Part shown: in pieces, positions 15,478-24,175 of the stretch | Numbering within the stretch: the stretch's first letter is position 1 | Layout: every line of letters starts with the position of its first letter | Assembly (NCBI GenBank): GCA_031264245.1 | Contig: JAISEG010000005.1 | Coordinates: 124,001-188,000, forward strand | Length of the DNA: 64,000 bases | Source: Oscillospiraceae bacterium | GTDB lineage: Bacteria > Bacillota > Clostridia > Oscillospirales > JAAYOS01 | Direction: 5' to 3' | Notes under the pieces: generated by a model | Told to the model about the DNA's origin: nothing | Seen by the model: only the letters and a program-made list of their open reading frames with translations | The model's database searches: none | Made by a program: the position numbers and the translations under genes

Positions 15478-16808
15478 TTTACCGCTCCCTTCCTGTCGAG
15501 TTCAATAAGCCTTGCCTTTGCCGCCCTGCATGTGTGGGTCAGATGAAGCCTGCCCGGACACACATATGAACAGGAGCCGCATTCGATACAGTCCGAAACA
15601 TTCAGCTCCGCCAATTTGTCAAACCTCGATTTGTTGTAGTACATGGCTATGTACACCGGCATTAAATTCATCGGACAGGCGGATACACACCTTGAGCACC
15701 GTATACAGGTGGGCTCCTCCTCAAATTTCTCCTCGTTTTTCGAGAAGGCCAGAAGGGCGTTTGTGGACTTTATCACAGGCGAATCGGTGGAATATACGGC
15801 GGAGCCCATCATCGGACCGCCCATTATTATCTTGTACGGCTCCTCCAAAAAACCTCCCGCCGCCGAAAACAGGTTCTCAAACGCTGTCCCCACCCTCACG
15901 CACAGGTTTTTGGGATTTGCCACCGCCGACCCCGCCACCGTCACCACACGCGTGGTTATCGGCATACCCTCGCTCACCGCCGTATAGACCGCGGCGCAGG
16001 TCTCCGAGCTGAAAACGGCGCATTTTACCGCTGCCGGAAGCTGCCCCGGCGGCACCTCACGCTTGGTCAAGGCGTAGATAAGCTGCTTTTCCCCGCCCTG
16101 CGGATACTTTGTCCGGACGACCTTCACGGTTATCGGCGCGCCGACCCGTGAAATCACTCCTTCAAATACCCCGGCCGCGTCCAGCTTATTCGACTCAACG
16201 GCGATAATCGCATCCTTAAGGCCGACCGCCCGCATTATAAGCGCCGTCCCGCGCACGATGCTCTCGGTATTCTCCAGCATCCCTCTGTAGCCGGAGGTTA
16301 TGTACGGCTCACACTCCGCGCAGTTTATTATGAGTGTGTCCACCTTCCCCACAGACGACTTTATCTTTACGTGTGTGGGAAACGCCGCCCCGCCAAGCCC
16401 GACGATTCCGGCTTCCCTGATCAGCTCGGTTATCTGACCCGGCTTTAACGCGGCAATTTGCTCCCTGCTTCTCTTTTTGCATCCGTCATACGGCGTATCC
16501 GCATAGTCGTTTTCTATGGAAACCGACATGACTCTTGTCCCGTTCGGATGTACATACGGCGCTATCTCAAGCACCGTGCCCGACACCGAGGAATGTACCG
16601 GCGCTGAAACCGCCGCGCCGCTCTCCCCTATTTTCTGACCCAGCTTTACGTAGTCGCCCACCTTAACCAGCGGCTCACACGGCGCTCCGATATGCATCGA
16701 CAGCGGTATGACCACCTTGACAGGCGGGGTAGGCGTTTCAATTGCTTTGCTTTTTGTCTCCTTTTTATTGTCCTCCGGATGAATTCCGCCGCGAAAGGTA
16801 AGAGCCAT
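15474..16808 (-). CDS. rnfC: Rnf complex subunit RnfC
   Basis: RnfC is the cytoplasmic subunit that binds NADH and FMN and carries two 4Fe-4S clusters. The 444-residue protein shows the biotinyl-like N-terminal domain (residues 20-90), the NADH/FMN-binding segment GLGGAAFPTHVKI near 140, SLBB-type region, and the cluster motifs CIRCSRCVSACP near 367 and CIECGSCSYVCP near 405. It is the first gene of the operon; GAGGTG precedes its ATG. A palindrome and a MITE-like element lie upstream. Confidence 0.97.
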   Translation of the reverse strand: MALTFRGGIHPEDNKKETKSKAIETPTPPVKVVIPLSMHIGAPCEPLVKVGDYVKLGQKIGESGAAVSAPVHSSVSGTVLEIAPYVHPNGTRVMSVSIENDYADTPYDGCKKRSREQIAALKPGQITELIREAGIVGLGGAAFPTHVKIKSSVGKVDTLIINCAECEPYITSGYRGMLENTESIVRGTALIMRAVGLKDAIIAVESNKLDAAGVFEGVISRVGAPITVKVVRTKYPQGGEKQLIYALTKREVPPGQLPAAVKCAVFSSETCAAVYTAVSEGMPITTRVVTVAGSAVANPKNLCVRVGTAFENLFSAAGGFLEEPYKIIMGGPMMGSAVYSTDSPVIKSTNALLAFSKNEEKFEEEPTCIRCSRCVSACPMNLMPVYIAMYYNKSRFDKLAELNVSDCIECGSCSYVCPGRLHLTHTCRAAKARLIELDRKGAVK

Positions 16809-16899
16809 TATTATTTCACCTCAAAAAATATAAACTGCATAAAATACCAAGATAATACACCGGGAAGCTGAAATTTTTTTCATGTATAATGTAATAACC

Positions 16900-16926
16900 C
16901 CTGTGACACAGATGTTATGTCACAGG
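16900..16926. promoter_or_regulatory. Operator-like palindrome upstream of rnfC
   Basis: CCTGTGACA (16900-16908), nine bases, then TGTCACAGG (16918-16926). It lies 90 bases before the rnfC start. The spacing does not fit Crp (TGTGA-N6-TCACA) or Rex sites, so the regulator is unknown; a leader hairpin is the alternative. The MITE-like copy 3 lies directly beyond it. Confidence 0.45.
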
Positions 16927-16959
16927 CGTTTACGCGCCGTGGTATATTTATTTTTTTGT

Positions 16960-17064
16960 TATAAGCAATTAACTTTAGAATGAGTTCCTTTTACGGCTTA
17001 AAGCAAGCCATATATGCGTAAAGCCGTAAAAGGACTTTACTAATTCTTAAGTTAATTGATTATA
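16960..17064. repeat. MITE-like inverted repeat, copy 3 (full length)
   Basis: About 105 bp beginning TTATAAGCAATTAACTTTAG and ending CTTAAGTTAATTGATTATA, with the internal pair CCTTTTACGGC...GCCGTAAAAGG. It is nearly identical to copy 2 in reverse orientation. It lies between rnfC and prmA together with AT-rich sequence that contains no gene. Confidence 0.85.
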
Positions 17065-17194
17065 CATAGTTTTTTGCCCATGGATATTATATCACATTTT
17101 CTCGAAAAATCAAACTTTAAATTGATGAAAATCAATTTTTTTATATATTTAGTTAATATTTTAACACAATATAGTGTTTTTCTTTTAACGAGCC

Positions 17195-18172
17195 TTACCG
17201 GGAGCCGTCCCCGGTGAGCGTCATCGTAATCGAGGCCCAGCCCTCGGCTTTTCGCGTCTCCGCACAGCTCAGTCCATTTTCCTCCAACGTCTTAAGCACC
17301 TCCTCCAGCCTCTCCTCGATTATGCCGGACGCGATGAAGCGTCCGTTTTCGCTGAGCATAGGTCTGACAATCGCGGGAAGCCGCACTATCACATCCGCCA
17401 CAATGTTTGCGAGAATAAGGTCATATTTCCCGAAAATTTTCCTTAACAGCCCTTCGTCGAGTAAAATATCCCCCGCGTACGCCGTTATTCTGTCCTCCAC
17501 ACGATTCGCCGCCGCGTTTCTCATCGTAATTTCCGCCGCGTTCGGGTCGATGTCCACCGCGACGGCGCTCCCGCCGCCCATAAGCACCCCGCATATGCAC
17601 AAAATTCCGCTTCCGCTGCCCAGGTCCAGCAGCCTGTCGCCGGTTTTTATATGCTTCTCCTCAGCCTCAAGCGCAAGCCGGGTTGACGCGTGAGTCCCGG
17701 TGCCGAACGACATGCCCGGATTGTTTATAAACACGGCTCTGTCCGTCTGCGGTATCTCCTCCCACTGAGGAACAATGAGCAGGCGCTCGCCTATCTCGGT
17801 CGGCTTATAATACTGCTTCCACGCCGTCTCCCAGTCGCTTTCGCGTACGCTGCCCAGCTTTATTTCCAGGCTTCCTAAATCCGCTCCGGGCAGCGCTTCC
17901 CGCAGCAGCTTCATTTCGCGGCGGAGCAGCGAAAGGGTGTCCCTTCCGGCGGGGTTGTCCGAGAGGTAGACCTTTACCGCGCAGACGCCGCGCTTGCTTT
18001 CTATGAGCTTTTCATCCACATAATCCCAATATTCCCTGTTGTTTTCAAGAAAATCCTGAAAGTCGTCAAAGTCCTCTATCTGCATACCCTCAACACCCAT
18101 CGCGATGAGCCGCGCGCACACAGGGTCTATCCCTTCCCTTTTCGTCTGTATCGAAACCTCTATCCAGTCCAT
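17195..18172 (-). CDS. prmA: Ribosomal protein L11 methyltransferase PrmA
   Basis: PrmA trimethylates ribosomal protein L11 using S-adenosylmethionine. The 325-residue protein has the N-terminal substrate-recognition region (1-120) with ESDWETAWKQYYKP, the family motif NPGMSFGTGTHASTRL near residue 150, the SAM-binding LLDLGSGSGILCI near 183, and the catalytic-site-like LILANIVADVIV near 250. The ATG at 18172 has GGAGG upstream. It stands alone on the minus strand, divergent from spoIID-like gene. Confidence 0.96.
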   Translation of the reverse strand: MDWIEVSIQTKREGIDPVCARLIAMGVEGMQIEDFDDFQDFLENNREYWDYVDEKLIESKRGVCAVKVYLSDNPAGRDTLSLLRREMKLLREALPGADLGSLEIKLGSVRESDWETAWKQYYKPTEIGERLLIVPQWEEIPQTDRAVFINNPGMSFGTGTHASTRLALEAEEKHIKTGDRLLDLGSGSGILCICGVLMGGGSAVAVDIDPNAAEITMRNAAANRVEDRITAYAGDILLDEGLLRKIFGKYDLILANIVADVIVRLPAIVRPMLSENGRFIASGIIEERLEEVLKTLEENGLSCAETRKAEGWASITMTLTGDGSR

Positions 18173-18293
18173 CCTGTATCCTCCGTATCAAAGTATTTTT
18201 TCCGGGGCGCAAACAGCATTAAAATTATGATTACAGCATAAATTCTAAATATGGCAACTATAATATAGTCAATTATTTGAATCGGAGAGCCAA

Positions 18294-19319
18294 ATGAGAA
18301 AAATATATTTTATCTCAATGCTGCTGATAGCCGCGGTGTTTATCATGCCCATCTTTGCCGTAAAGGGCGAGCCTTTAATAACAAAATCACGCGCTATCAG
18401 TACGCTGCGCACCCTTTCGGAGTCGACATACGCTATGGCGCTCAGCAGTGAGTCTCAGGGAAAAAGCCCGCTTGCCCCCCCATCCTCCGACGGCGGCATA
18501 ACGGTTAAGGTTCAGTTCGCGGACGGGGTGCGCGAGCTGCGGCTGTACGACTATCTCTGCGGCGTTGTGTCCGCCGAGATGCCCGCCTCGTTTCCGCCGG
18601 AAGCTTTGAAGGCGCAAGCGGTCGCCGCCAGAACCCACACCTACAACAGAATACTGGCCGGCGGGGAAAGCTCGACCCACGGGCTTGCCGACGTCTGCAC
18701 CGATCCCGCCCATTGCAAGGCGTATGCCCCTCCCGGCGAAAACGGATACCCCGAGGCGGTCATAAATTCCGTCGCCCAGACCGACGGGCTTGTCGTCCTG
18801 TCGGAGGACGAGCCTATACTCGCGGTGTTTCACGCGGCTTCAAGCGGAAAAACCGAACGCGCCGCGGATGTGTGGGGCGGGGATGTGCCGTACCTGCAAA
18901 GCGTTGTAAGTGACGGTGAGGAAGCCGCGCCGCGCTACAGGGGCGAGGTCTGTGTGACGCGGGAGGAATTTGCCGAAACCATAAAGGCCCGGTACGGCGA
19001 TGCCGATTTTGACAAACCCGCCGCCGATTGGTTTTCCAGCGTCACCCGTTCGGAGGCCGGCGGAGTGATAAGTCTGGAGGTATGCGGCACAGTGATTACA
19101 GGGAATGTGTTCCGAAGCTTGTTTGGCCTCAACTCCACAAACTTTGAAATCGAGACCGACGGGGACAACATAAGGCTCTCGACCACAGGCTACGGTCACG
19201 GCGTAGGCATGAGCCAATACGGAGCCAGGGCGCTCGCGCTGGAGGGGAAGTCCTTTGAGGAAATACTGACATGGTACTATACGGGCGCCTCGGTCGGAAC
19301 ATTCACGCTTGAGGGCTGA
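18294..19319 (+). CDS. spoIID: SpoIID-family sporulation lytic transglycosylase
   Basis: SpoIID cleaves peptidoglycan glycan strands during forespore engulfment. The 341-residue protein has an N-terminal signal anchor (residues 1-24), the domain start LYDYLCGVVSAEMP with the presumed catalytic Glu95, the conserved AAVAART-type segment LKAQAVAARTHTYNR, CTDPAHCKAY, and the C-terminal GYGHGVGMSQYGARALA. The ATG at 18294 follows CGGAGAG. I cannot read a sporulation sigma promoter with confidence. Other SpoIID-like proteins have non-sporulation roles, so the exact orthology is likely but unproven. Confidence 0.9.
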   Translation: MRKIYFISMLLIAAVFIMPIFAVKGEPLITKSRAISTLRTLSESTYAMALSSESQGKSPLAPPSSDGGITVKVQFADGVRELRLYDYLCGVVSAEMPASFPPEALKAQAVAARTHTYNRILAGGESSTHGLADVCTDPAHCKAYAPPGENGYPEAVINSVAQTDGLVVLSEDEPILAVFHAASSGKTERAADVWGGDVPYLQSVVSDGEEAAPRYRGEVCVTREEFAETIKARYGDADFDKPAADWFSSVTRSEAGGVISLEVCGTVITGNVFRSLFGLNSTNFEIETDGDNIRLSTTGYGHGVGMSQYGARALALEGKSFEEILTWYYTGASVGTFTLEG

Positions 19320-19322
19320 TTT

Positions 19323-19952
19323 TTACACCGGTTTCCCTCCGTCCGCGGGCTCTGCCGCGCGGGCCTTCTTCCCCTTCCCAAAGAACATAACAAGTGAAAA
19401 CACCGTCAGCAAAATAGAAGCCGCAAAGGTTATTCTTGACACGGTCATCCCGTTTCTGTCCGCCTGCATGACTGCCTTATGAAAAATCGGCTCAACCTCC
19501 CCTTCCTCCAGCCCGAACTCATTTACTATATCGGAAATAATAGTGTCCCTCGCCCAAGTCGTCTGTACGGCATTTTCATCGCTTGGATATCTGATTATAT
19601 ACCCGACGTTTTCCATGTACTCAGGCGGAGCCTCCGGGTCTCTCGCTTTTTGAAAGAAAATAAGCCACTTGTCCCCCAGACTTCCATACATGATCCAATC
19701 GGTCGGCAGGTCCTCATTTTCCGCGTAGAGGTAGAGACCGCTGAAGGATACCTCGTCAAACCCGACCCTTGCGAAGGGTCTGTATGCCGGACCGGAGCCC
19801 GCGTAAAAAGCTTCCAGCTCGGCTTCTGTCGTAATTGCGGCAGGAGCAAAAAAGCTGAAGCCCGCGGAAAATGTTATGTGCACGAACAGAAAAAGCCCGA
19901 TTATTGCCCATATCAGCATACCAATATTCCTTTTTGGGACAGAATCCGTCAT
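19323..19952 (-). CDS. Membrane protein of unknown function
   Basis: This 209-residue protein has two membrane helices (about residues 11-32 and 170-190) flanking an extracytoplasmic domain of ~135 residues, and a short basic tail GKGKKARAAEP. The outer domain includes LPTDWIMYGSLGDKWLIFF and an acidic segment EFGLEEGEVEP. I recognise no family. The ATG at 19952 gives the best N-terminus (MTDSVPKRNIGMLIW); an upstream ATG in the same frame at 20015 is less plausible. It converges on the spoIID gene with only three bases between the stops. Confidence 0.7.
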   Translation of the reverse strand: MTDSVPKRNIGMLIWAIIGLFLFVHITFSAGFSFFAPAAITTEAELEAFYAGSGPAYRPFARVGFDEVSFSGLYLYAENEDLPTDWIMYGSLGDKWLIFFQKARDPEAPPEYMENVGYIIRYPSDENAVQTTWARDTIISDIVNEFGLEEGEVEPIFHKAVMQADRNGMTVSRITFAASILLTVFSLVMFFGKGKKARAAEPADGGKPV

Positions 19953-20214
19953 TGCTCTTTTACCTTTCAGAACATTAATAACGTTATTGTACCACGTTTC
20001 AGCCGCAAATGCCACTCCCGTTATAGCCGATTTGCCGCCCAGACCCGGAATTTATTATTGCCATTTCCCTCTTATGAGGTTATAATTAAGCTTATGCAGA
20101 CAGCCTATTTTGCCGAAAAAGGGCAAGCTGGAATGTAAATAATTTTGGAATAAATCAGAGGGCGCCGTCACAATTACCGGCTTTTACGGCGCGTCCCTGG
20201 AAATACGGGTGACA

Positions 20215-21177
20215 ATGAACACATTATACAGCGCGAAGCTTGTCAGTATAATCGAAGAATTCAACCTCGAAATCATATATGCCCCGGAGGAATACGAAAA
20301 AATAGTTATTGTCGCGGACGACGTGAATCGCCCCGGACTTCAGCTGGCGGGTTTTTTCGATTACTTTGACTCAAGCCGTTTGCAGATGCTCGGCAAGGTT
20401 GAAACCACTTATGTCGACCAGTTTTCCCCCGAAAAACGCAGGGAGGTCTTTGAACAGCTTTTCTCAAAGCACATCCCCGCCGTGATAGTGTCCCGCGGGC
20501 TTGACCCCTATCCGGAATGTCTTGAGATGGCGGAAAAATATGGGGTTCCCCTCCTTCGTTCCATAGACCCCACCTCCTACCTCATAAGCGCCCTCATAGC
20601 GTACTTGAAGGTGGCTCTCGCGCCGCGTATAACCCGGCACGGCGTTCTGGTGGAGGTGTACGGCGAAGGGGTCCTCCTTCTCGGCGAAAGTGGAGTTGGA
20701 AAGAGCGAAACGGCAATCGAGCTTGTGAAGCGCGGACACCGGCTTATCGCGGACGACGCTGTGGAGCTGAAAAAGGTTTCGTCGAAAACCATTGTCGGCG
20801 CGGCGCCGGATATGATACGCCACTACATCGAGCTGCGGGGGATCGGAGTGATAGACGTCCGCCGCCTCTTCGGTATGGGTTCGGTCCGTCCCACACAGGG
20901 GATAGATTTGATCATCAACCTCGAGCAGTGGAAGGAAGGCGCGCAGTACGACCGTCTTGGGGTGGAAAACCTTTATTCCTCAATCCTTGATGTGAAGATT
21001 CCTTCACTCACCGTTCCCGTCCGGCCCGGCAGAAACCTCGCGATAATTATCGAGGTGGCCGCGATGAACAACCGTGAAAAGAAAATGGGCTACAACGCCG
21101 CGTACGAGTTCAGCGAGAGAATAAACAGGCACTTTGAGGAGGCGATGAATCATCAGGCGGAGCCGGAAAGCCTATAA
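20215..21177 (+). CDS. hprK: HPr kinase/phosphorylase
   Basis: HprK phosphorylates HPr on Ser46 and removes the phosphate again, the central switch of carbon catabolite control in Firmicutes. The 320-residue protein has the N-terminal domain (1-125), the Walker A motif GESGVGKSE near 155, the His/Asp catalytic stretch LIADDAVEL, and the signature ELRGIGVIDVRRLFGMG near 205. The start may be the ATG at 20215 or a GTG two codons earlier (20209); neither has a strong ribosome-binding site. A ROK kinase follows after 18 bases, probably in one operon. Confidence 0.95.
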   Translation: MNTLYSAKLVSIIEEFNLEIIYAPEEYEKIVIVADDVNRPGLQLAGFFDYFDSSRLQMLGKVETTYVDQFSPEKRREVFEQLFSKHIPAVIVSRGLDPYPECLEMAEKYGVPLLRSIDPTSYLISALIAYLKVALAPRITRHGVLVEVYGEGVLLLGESGVGKSETAIELVKRGHRLIADDAVELKKVSSKTIVGAAPDMIRHYIELRGIGVIDVRRLFGMGSVRPTQGIDLIINLEQWKEGAQYDRLGVENLYSSILDVKIPSLTVPVRPGRNLAIIIEVAAMNNREKKMGYNAAYEFSERINRHFEEAMNHQAEPESL

Positions 21178-21195
21178 AAAAATCAGAGGGAGAAG

Positions 21196-22158
21196 ATGAA
21201 GATGTACTATATCGGAATTGACCTTGGAGGAACAAACATTGCCGCCGCCCTTGTCGATGAAGAGGGACAGGTTTCAAATAAAATCAGCATAAAAACCGAC
21301 GCCGGGCTTGGCAAGGAGGCTGTCACCGGCGGGCTTATGCGGGCGTGCGACATGGTGGCCGGGCAGTCCGGCGTCGACAAAAGTGAGATAAAGTCGGTTG
21401 GTATCGGGGCGCCCGGCATGATGAATTTCGACACGGGGGTCGTCCTGTACTGCCCAAATATCCCTGCGATAAACCATGTTGATATAACAAGCGAAATCAA
21501 AAAGAAGTACGGAGTTCCCGTATACATAAACAACGACGCCAACTGCGCCGCTCTCGGCGAGGTTGTGGCGGGAGGCGCGAAGGGCGCAAAGGACGCTTTG
21601 TTTGTCATCCTCGGCACCGGAGTCGGCGGCGGAATCGTCATTGACGGGAAAATATATACCGGACACAACGGGGTCGCCGGTGAAATCGGTCATATCGTCA
21701 TCTCGCTTGACGGCCGGGAATGCGGCTGCGGCCGGAAGGGCTGCTGGGAGGCGTACGCCTCAGCGTCAGGTCTTATAAAAACCACCAAGGAATTTATGCT
21801 CAGGGACAGGGGCAGCGTCATGTGGAAGCTTGTCGGCGGCGACATTGACCAGACAAGCGGGCGCACCGCGTTTGAAGCCATGAGAAAGGGCGACAAATCC
21901 GGCAGTGAAGCGGTGGATTTGTATATAAATCACCTTGCGGCGGGGGTTATCGACATGATAAACATATTCCAGCCCGAGGTAATCTGCATCGGCGGCGGGA
22001 TATCCCATGAAGGCGAATATCTGTTGAAGCCCCTTCAAAAGGTGGTTGACGCGGGCAAATACGGAAGGGCTTCTGATGAAATATCCCATTCAAGGTTAGT
22101 TTGCGCGACGCTTGGAAATGACGCGGGTATCGTCGGAGCCGCCATGCTGGGCAGGTAA
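21196..22158 (+). CDS. ROK-family glucokinase
   Basis: ROK kinases phosphorylate hexoses; this class in Firmicutes is usually glucokinase. The 320 residues begin with the ATP-binding IGIDLGGTNIAAALV, contain the catalytic NNDANCAALGE near residue 112, the second phosphate loop FVILGTGVGGGIV near 137, and the zinc-binding CGCGRKGCWEAYAS near 178. There is no N-terminal helix-turn-helix, so it is an enzyme and not a repressor. It follows hprK, which suits joint control of sugar use. AGAGGGAG precedes the ATG. Confidence 0.93.
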   Translation: MKMYYIGIDLGGTNIAAALVDEEGQVSNKISIKTDAGLGKEAVTGGLMRACDMVAGQSGVDKSEIKSVGIGAPGMMNFDTGVVLYCPNIPAINHVDITSEIKKKYGVPVYINNDANCAALGEVVAGGAKGAKDALFVILGTGVGGGIVIDGKIYTGHNGVAGEIGHIVISLDGRECGCGRKGCWEAYASASGLIKTTKEFMLRDRGSVMWKLVGGDIDQTSGRTAFEAMRKGDKSGSEAVDLYINHLAAGVIDMINIFQPEVICIGGGISHEGEYLLKPLQKVVDAGKYGRASDEISHSRLVCATLGNDAGIVGAAMLGR

Positions 22159-22239
22159 TCGAGTGCGCCCGCCGGGTAAAATTTTACCGTACGGTTTATC
22201 GTAGGAAGCGGCACTCTCACAAAGGAGCGGTAGCGGTAT

Positions 22240-22782
22240 ATGAAAACTCTGAAAAGCGCGCGGCTCATTCTCAGGGATTGGCGGATCGGCGACGCGGGCG
22301 ATTTTTTTGAGTACGCCAAATCCCCCAATGTCGGTCCAAACGCCGGTTGGAAGCCGCACGGAAGCATATTGGAGTCTGAAAAGATAATAGGTAATTTTCT
22401 GGAATCCGGGGATGTTTGGGCGATAGAGCACAGGGAGCTGGGCAAGGTAATCGGCTCGTTTGGTCTCCACTTTGACGCCACCCGCAAAAATCCCGAGGCG
22501 AGGATGATCGGCTACACCCTGTCTGAGGACTTCTGGGGAAACGGGTACATGCCGGAGGCGGTAGGGCTTGTGCTCAAGCACGCCTTTTGCGAGCTGCTTC
22601 TCAACATCATCACAGTTCAGCATTTCCCCTTCAACGACCGCTCAAGGCGGGTGATTGAAAAGTGCGGCTTTACGTATGAGGGTACGCTGCGCAGAGCGGT
22701 AATGATATACAACGGCAATGTCTATGACAGCGTAAGCTGGTCGATGACCCGGGAAGAATATCTTGCGTTGAATTCCGACTGA
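22240..22782 (+). CDS. GNAT-family N-acetyltransferase (RimJ/RimL type)
   Basis: The 180-residue protein belongs to the GNAT acetyltransferases of the RimJ/RimL subgroup: N-terminal SARLILRDWRIGDAGDF, the middle strand GSFGLHFD, the acetyl-CoA site region YTLSEDFWGNGYMPEA near residue 95, and the C-terminal NDRSRRVIEKCGFTYEGTLR. These enzymes acetylate N-terminal or small amines such as ribosomal proteins, polyamines or antibiotics. The substrate here is unknown. AAAGGAG lies upstream of the ATG. It converges with rodA across a long hairpin. Confidence 0.9.
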   Translation: MKTLKSARLILRDWRIGDAGDFFEYAKSPNVGPNAGWKPHGSILESEKIIGNFLESGDVWAIEHRELGKVIGSFGLHFDATRKNPEARMIGYTLSEDFWGNGYMPEAVGLVLKHAFCELLLNIITVQHFPFNDRSRRVIEKCGFTYEGTLRRAVMIYNGNVYDSVSWSMTREEYLALNSD

Positions 22783-22843
22783 AAAAAATAACAGCCTTCT
22801 TTTGCAGCCTGCGGCTGCAAAAGAAGGCTGTTATTTTTTTCAG
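22779..22843. terminator. Bidirectional terminator with 31-bp arms
   Basis: A perfect inverted repeat (22779-22809 and 22813-22843) with a 3-base loop spans the stop codons of both convergent genes. A-runs at one end and T-runs at the other give a terminator in each direction. It is the longest perfect hairpin in the window. Confidence 0.88.
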
Positions 22844-23973
22844 CTTGTAGACTTTAACCATTCCGGCATTGGACGCATCTTTATCCCCGAAACTATCCCT
22901 ATTGCCGCGAACATAGTGACCACAGAGGAGCCCCCATAGCTTATAAAGGGCAAGGTTATTCCAACAATGGGGGTAAGTCCTATGCACATGCCGATATTTT
23001 CAAACGTCTGGAATATCAGCATTGCGGCGATCCCCACACATATAAGCGATCCCATGCCCGTCCTTGCGCGCGACGCCACATATAAGCACCTGATAATTAT
23101 TGTCACAAGCAGCCCCAGCACCACTATACAGCCGATCATTCCCAGCTCCTCGCCGCATACCGCGTAAATAAAGTCCGTATGCTTTGCCGGCAATATCCCC
23201 CGCTGTGTCTGCGTCCCGTTAAAAAGCCCCTGTCCGCTCAGCTTTCCCGCGCCCAGCGCAAGCTTCGACCGCGTCGCCTGATATCCGATACCCAGGGGAT
23301 CAAGCGTGTCGTCAATTACAACAAGTATCCGCATCTGCTGGTACGCTCCAAGCGAGCGCCACACAAACGGCCACGCGGCTGCTATACCCGCGGCGCCGCC
23401 TAAAAACCACCAAAACCTTATCCCCGCGGCAAACGCCATGCATATAAATACAAATATATATACTATTGACATTCCCATATCGTCCGACGCCACCCATATG
23501 AGCCCGACCATCATAATAAGATGCCCCGCCAGCAAAGCCACACTTTTAACTGAGCTTATCCGCTCCTTATACTTGTACATCTGCCGCGCGAGCAGCACTA
23601 TAAAGGACAGCTTTACAATCTCAGCCGGCTGTATACGCACGCCAACAAACGGAATTTGGAGCCAACTCCTGTTCCCGCTGACCTCAACTCCAAAAAAGAA
23701 AGTGGAAAACACAAACAGTATGTTAAATACCAGGATCAGCTTCCAGTATTCCGCGATATCCTCAATATCTATCAGCGAAAACGCGATAAATAAGAAAATC
23801 CCTATGACCAGCGCACCGCCCTGCACCGCCAGAAGATTTTTCCCCCCGCCCGAGGAGTAGGAAGCGCTGGCTATAAGCACCATCCCAATCAACGTCGCAA
23901 CGGCGCAAAGGCTCAGCAGAACCATATCGGCTTCGTGTATAAATTTAACAATTGCTTTTTTCGCTACCTTCAT
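22840..23973 (-). CDS. RodA/FtsW/SpoVE-family cell wall polymerase
   Basis: SEDS proteins polymerise peptidoglycan glycan strands from lipid II, together with a class B PBP. The 377-residue protein has about ten membrane helices, the family-typical GNRSWLQIPFVGVRIQPAEIVK near residue 100 and the C-terminal GITLPFISYGGSSVV near 340. The shape with ISSVKSV loop and conserved QPAE fits RodA better than FtsW, but no partner gene lies next to it. MreB at 4.4 kb would be its functional partner in elongation. The ATG at 23973 follows a weak site. Confidence 0.9.
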   Translation of the reverse strand: MKVAKKAIVKFIHEADMVLLSLCAVATLIGMVLIASASYSSGGGKNLLAVQGGALVIGIFLFIAFSLIDIEDIAEYWKLILVFNILFVFSTFFFGVEVSGNRSWLQIPFVGVRIQPAEIVKLSFIVLLARQMYKYKERISSVKSVALLAGHLIMMVGLIWVASDDMGMSIVYIFVFICMAFAAGIRFWWFLGGAAGIAAAWPFVWRSLGAYQQMRILVVIDDTLDPLGIGYQATRSKLALGAGKLSGQGLFNGTQTQRGILPAKHTDFIYAVCGEELGMIGCIVVLGLLVTIIIRCLYVASRARTGMGSLICVGIAAMLIFQTFENIGMCIGLTPIVGITLPFISYGGSSVVTMFAAIGIVSGIKMRPMPEWLKSTS

Positions 23974-24053
23974 TTACACTCCATTCGTCCGCCCCCAGGG
24001 CGCGCATATATCACCTTCGCCGGTCGCGGAACATCTCCGCAGAAAACATCATG

Positions 24054-24103
24054 TTGGAATATTTTTCGTCCTATGGTATAATGTCCGCAAGCGGACATTA
24101 TAC
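24054..24103 (+). promoter_or_regulatory. Promoter overlapping a symmetric TATAAT palindrome
   Basis: TTGGAA (24054-24059) and TATAAT (24077-24082) are spaced by 17 bases, pointing at the DUF4364 gene. The -10 box is part of a perfect palindrome with 13-bp arms (GTATAATGTCCGC, two bases, complement; 24076-24103). On the minus strand the palindrome offers a second TATAAT towards rodA, with a weak TTATCT 17 bases upstream, so it may work as a bidirectional promoter-operator. Confidence 0.6.
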
Positions 24104-24175
24104 GCTGATTAAATGATTTAGATAAATAGCCGCAGTACACCACACATCAACCAAGCCGGAAGGACGGTGGTAAAA

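Noticed and set aside
16900-16926. Crp or Rex binding site at the rnf operon
   Set aside because: The half-site spacing (nine bases between nine-base arms) fits neither consensus, so it was listed only as an unassigned palindrome.
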